From contig JAXHNI010000007.1 in assembly GCA_034520625.1 (NCBI GenBank), positions 62,001 through 126,000 of the forward strand: a DNA stretch of 64,000 nt, written 5' to 3'. Each line of letters begins with the position of its first letter. The first letter of the stretch is position 1. The notes under the pieces are model-generated. The model saw only the letters and a program-made list of their open reading frames with translations, searched no databases and was not told the origin of the DNA. Shown piece by piece: positions 62,184 through 64,000 of the stretch. Origin of the DNA: JAANXG01 sp034520625 (GTDB lineage Bacteria; Pseudomonadota; Gammaproteobacteria; Arenicellales; JAANXG01). The position numbers were made by a program, and so were the translations under genes.

Positions 62184-62960
62184 CTACCGCCATACCACTT
62201 CCACCACCGGCTCCTCCGACACCATCCTCGCCAACACCACCCGGTCCAGCTGCGGCGCACGCTGCAGCACCTGATCGGCGATCAGGCGCGCGGCGTATTT
62301 CTGCTCGTCCGTATCCACCATATTGACAACCGGGATCACCCGTTCGGCGCGATCGGCGTGCTTCATGCCGCCATGTGGATGCGTCAGCAAGCGCGCGACA
62401 TGTTCCGTGGTGATCGGCCGGCCCGGGACGGCGCCCGTGAGCTCCGCCACCAGCTCCGGCCGGTGCGAGACAATCCTGTCCAGGGGCTCGCCCACCGCCC
62501 GCAGCGACACCAGCACGATTAACGTGGAAAACCGGGACGGCAACACCGGCTCATGCGCACCGGGCGCCTTGATCCGGCGCAGACGCGCGCCGTCGGCTTT
62601 CACCAGTGTTACATCGAAGGCGCAGGAATCGTGAATATCCAACACCAGGTGGGGGTCGACGCCTGCCAGCCTCGCTTTCTTCTCACCCGGACAGGCGTAG
62701 GCCACGATCCGCGATGCCGACGCGCCGGCAACCAGCGACTTCAGTGCATCCCCGGGGGCCACCAGGGTGTCCGCCGCCAGGCGCTTGCGAAACGGCGGCG
62801 TTTGCACGGTCGATGTGATGGCAACCCGGCCGGTGGTGCGCGAAACGATGCGGTAGATGGTGCTTTTTTTGCCGCCCGCCCCCACCAGGCAGACGACGCC
62901 GGCGTCGACAGCCAGGGCTTCCAGCAGGTCGGCCGGCCGTTCGGTAAACATCGCTGTCAT
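62184..62960 (-). CDS. yqeC: YqeC-like selenium-cofactor/molybdoenzyme accessory protein
   Basis: A 258-aa P-loop protein with GAGGKKST (27-34), VTLVKADGARLRRIKAPGAH and EPVLPSRFSTLIVLVSLRAV, matching YqeC, an accessory factor linked to selenium-dependent molybdenum hydroxylases. Here it lies in an FDH locus whose FdhA uses Cys. The start is uncertain: ATG 62951 (MFTERPADLL) has the same frame. It follows the sigma-54 activator on the same strand. Confidence 0.8.
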   Translation of the reverse strand: MTAMFTERPADLLEALAVDAGVVCLVGAGGKKSTIYRIVSRTTGRVAITSTVQTPPFRKRLAADTLVAPGDALKSLVAGASASRIVAYACPGEKKARLAGVDPHLVLDIHDSCAFDVTLVKADGARLRRIKAPGAHEPVLPSRFSTLIVLVSLRAVGEPLDRIVSHRPELVAELTGAVPGRPITTEHVARLLTHPHGGMKHADRAERVIPVVNMVDTDEQKYAARLIADQVLQRAPQLDRVVLARMVSEEPVVEVVWR

Positions 62961-62995
62961 ACACGAGAAACTCTCAGGGGGCGTTTCCGCCGGAT

Positions 62996-64000
62996 TCAGG
63001 AAACCAGGCGCTGCTCGAAGCTGCTCTGCTGTTGCTGTTCCCAGCGCTGCAGCCTGCGCTCAAGCGTTTTTCGCGAAACGCCCAGGCGCCGCGCCGCTTC
63101 GGATTTGTTGCCTTTGGCGGATTCCAGCACTGAAAGAATATGCGCGCGCTCCACGGCCTCAAGACTCCAGTCCGAGGGAAACTGCCTGTTCGAGGACGCG
63201 GTCGCGGCCGCCCGGTCGAAGAGATCGTCGGGGAATGTCCCGAACAGTACGTAACGCTCCATCATATTCTTCAGTTCCCTGATGTTTCCGGGCCAGTCGT
63301 GCGCCAGAAGCTTGTCGATCTGCTCCCGCTGCAGGCCGACCGCCTGCGTGCCGGTCCGCCTGGCGAAGGTGTCGATGAAATGCTCCGCCAACACCAGTAC
63401 ATCGTCCCTGCGTTCGCGCAGCGACGGCACGCGCAGCGTGACCGCCTCCAGCCGGTAGTACAGATCCTGCCGGAATCGTCCCGCCGCGACTTCGCTGCTC
63501 AATTCCCGGTTGGTGGCTGCAATGACCCGCGCATCCGTCGGCACTTCGCGGTCCGAGCCCACCGGCCTGACGCTTTGCTCCTCCAGGACACGCAGCAGCT
63601 TCGCCTGCATCGGCACCGGCATTTCGCTGATCTCATCCAGGAAAATGGTCCCCTGCTGGGCATGCTGGAACAGTCCCTCACGGTCCGCGTTGGCACCCGT
63701 GAAAGCCCCCCTGGTGTGCCCGAAAAGTTCGCTTTCAAACAATTCGCCGGGTATGGATACACAGTTCAGGGGCACGAACGGACCCTTGCGGCCGCTCAGC
63801 TTGTGGATGGAACGGGCGGCCAGCTCCTTGCCGGTTCCCGTTTCGCCTTCAATGAGCACAACACTCTGGGTCGGCGCGATGCGTTCGATGAGACGGAAGC
63901 ACTCGACAACCGCCTCGCTGTTGCCGATCATCGTGTCCCGGAACTTCACGGTGTCCACCTTTTCCAGCATCAGATCATTGCGCCGTATGGTCGAATCCTT
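62996..64000 (-). CDS. Sigma-54-dependent transcriptional activator, 5' end outside window
   Basis: The visible part (from about ATG 63970, but the frame is open to the window edge) is an NtrC-type AAA+ domain with Walker A EGETGTGKE, the sigma-54 contact loop GAFTGA (88-93 of the visible part), LFLDE-type Walker B (TIFLDEISEM) and arginine fingers, then a Fis-type HTH (GNKSEAARRLGVSRKTLERR). The N-terminal sensory or receiver domain lies outside. It is a candidate activator of the sigma-54 promoter before torD-fdh. Confidence 0.9.
   Translation of the reverse strand, partial: KDSTIRRNDLMLEKVDTVKFRDTMIGNSEAVVECFRLIERIAPTQSVVLIEGETGTGKELAARSIHKLSGRKGPFVPLNCVSIPGELFESELFGHTRGAFTGANADREGLFQHAQQGTIFLDEISEMPVPMQAKLLRVLEEQSVRPVGSDREVPTDARVIAATNRELSSEVAAGRFRQDLYYRLEAVTLRVPSLRERRDDVLVLAEHFIDTFARRTGTQAVGLQREQIDKLLAHDWPGNIRELKNMMERYVLFGTFPDDLFDRAAATASSNRQFPSDWSLEAVERAHILSVLESAKGNKSEAARRLGVSRKTLERRLQRWEQQQQSSFEQRLVS

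Noticed and set aside
1..64000. CRISPR arrays, tRNA or rRNA genes
   Set aside because: No regular spacer-repeat pattern or cloverleaf-type sequence was seen on either strand.

Overview
The window looks like a GC-rich gammaproteobacterial chromosome. The housekeeping blocks are in typical gammaproteobacterial order (rlmE and yhbY divergent beside ftsH-folP; dapB-carA-carB-greA; relA-type synthetase; phoB-phoR; kbl-tdh). The protein sequences suggest a Chromatiales-like lineage, but that placement is an impression and not a search result. No rRNA, tRNA or CRISPR array was seen.

Layout. 1-6.6 kb: folP (cut by the window edge), ftsH, rlmE, yhbY, an NRDE protein, a membrane-anchored unknown, greA. 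6.6-13.2 kb: carB, carA, dapB, endonuclease V. 13.5-19 kb: a large FAD/GcvT methyl-amine dehydrogenase, then a tightly overlapping operon of glycosyltransferase, nucleoside phosphorylase-like protein and spore-photoproduct-lyase-like radical SAM enzyme. 19.6-25 kb: mdh, argE, DUF924, relA-like. 25.2-30.2 kb: phoU-pstB-pstA-pstC-pstS behind a clear triple Pho box. 30.3-38.2 kb: a small exported protein, an ABC-F ATPase, an ornithine-cyclodeaminase-family gene, and an aromatic/histidine ammonia-lyase gene split by a 2.5 kb decayed serine-recombinase element. 38.2-42.4 kb: phoR, phoB (with its own Pho box), truD, a thiosulfate sulfurtransferase. 42.8-47.2 kb: a pyrrolysine-free MttB homolog, tdh, kbl and a small unknown. 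47.6-64 kb: a formate dehydrogenase island (FdhA with a cysteine metal ligand, FdhB, FdhC, a Tat peptide, a TorD chaperone, a 4-cluster ferredoxin, DUF3305, DUF3306, an HTH/substrate-binding regulator, DUF6494, DUF6505, YqeC) with a biotin-ligase-like gene, an odd Rieske protein and an ankyrin protein beside it. A sigma-54 activator runs off the right edge.

How the genes fit together. The Pho genes form one regulon: PhoR/PhoB senses phosphate through PstSCAB-PhoU, and PhoB sites precede both pst and phoB. Threonine breakdown (Tdh/Kbl to glycine), the MttB homolog, the sarcosine/dimethylglycine-dehydrogenase-like enzyme and formate dehydrogenase together suggest one-carbon and methylamine/betaine metabolism, though this link is inferred. 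A GG-N10-GC sigma-54 promoter sits just before torD-fdh, which fits the sigma-54 activator at the edge.

The most unusual material is non-coding. Four copies of a long palindrome with covarying arms and a nearly invariant 52-nt loop are carried on mobile-looking units with GTGTACCCCG ends. A second repeat family in the window uses the same ends. Several of these units lie within a few bases of gene ends or starts (greA, yqeC, tdh/mttB).
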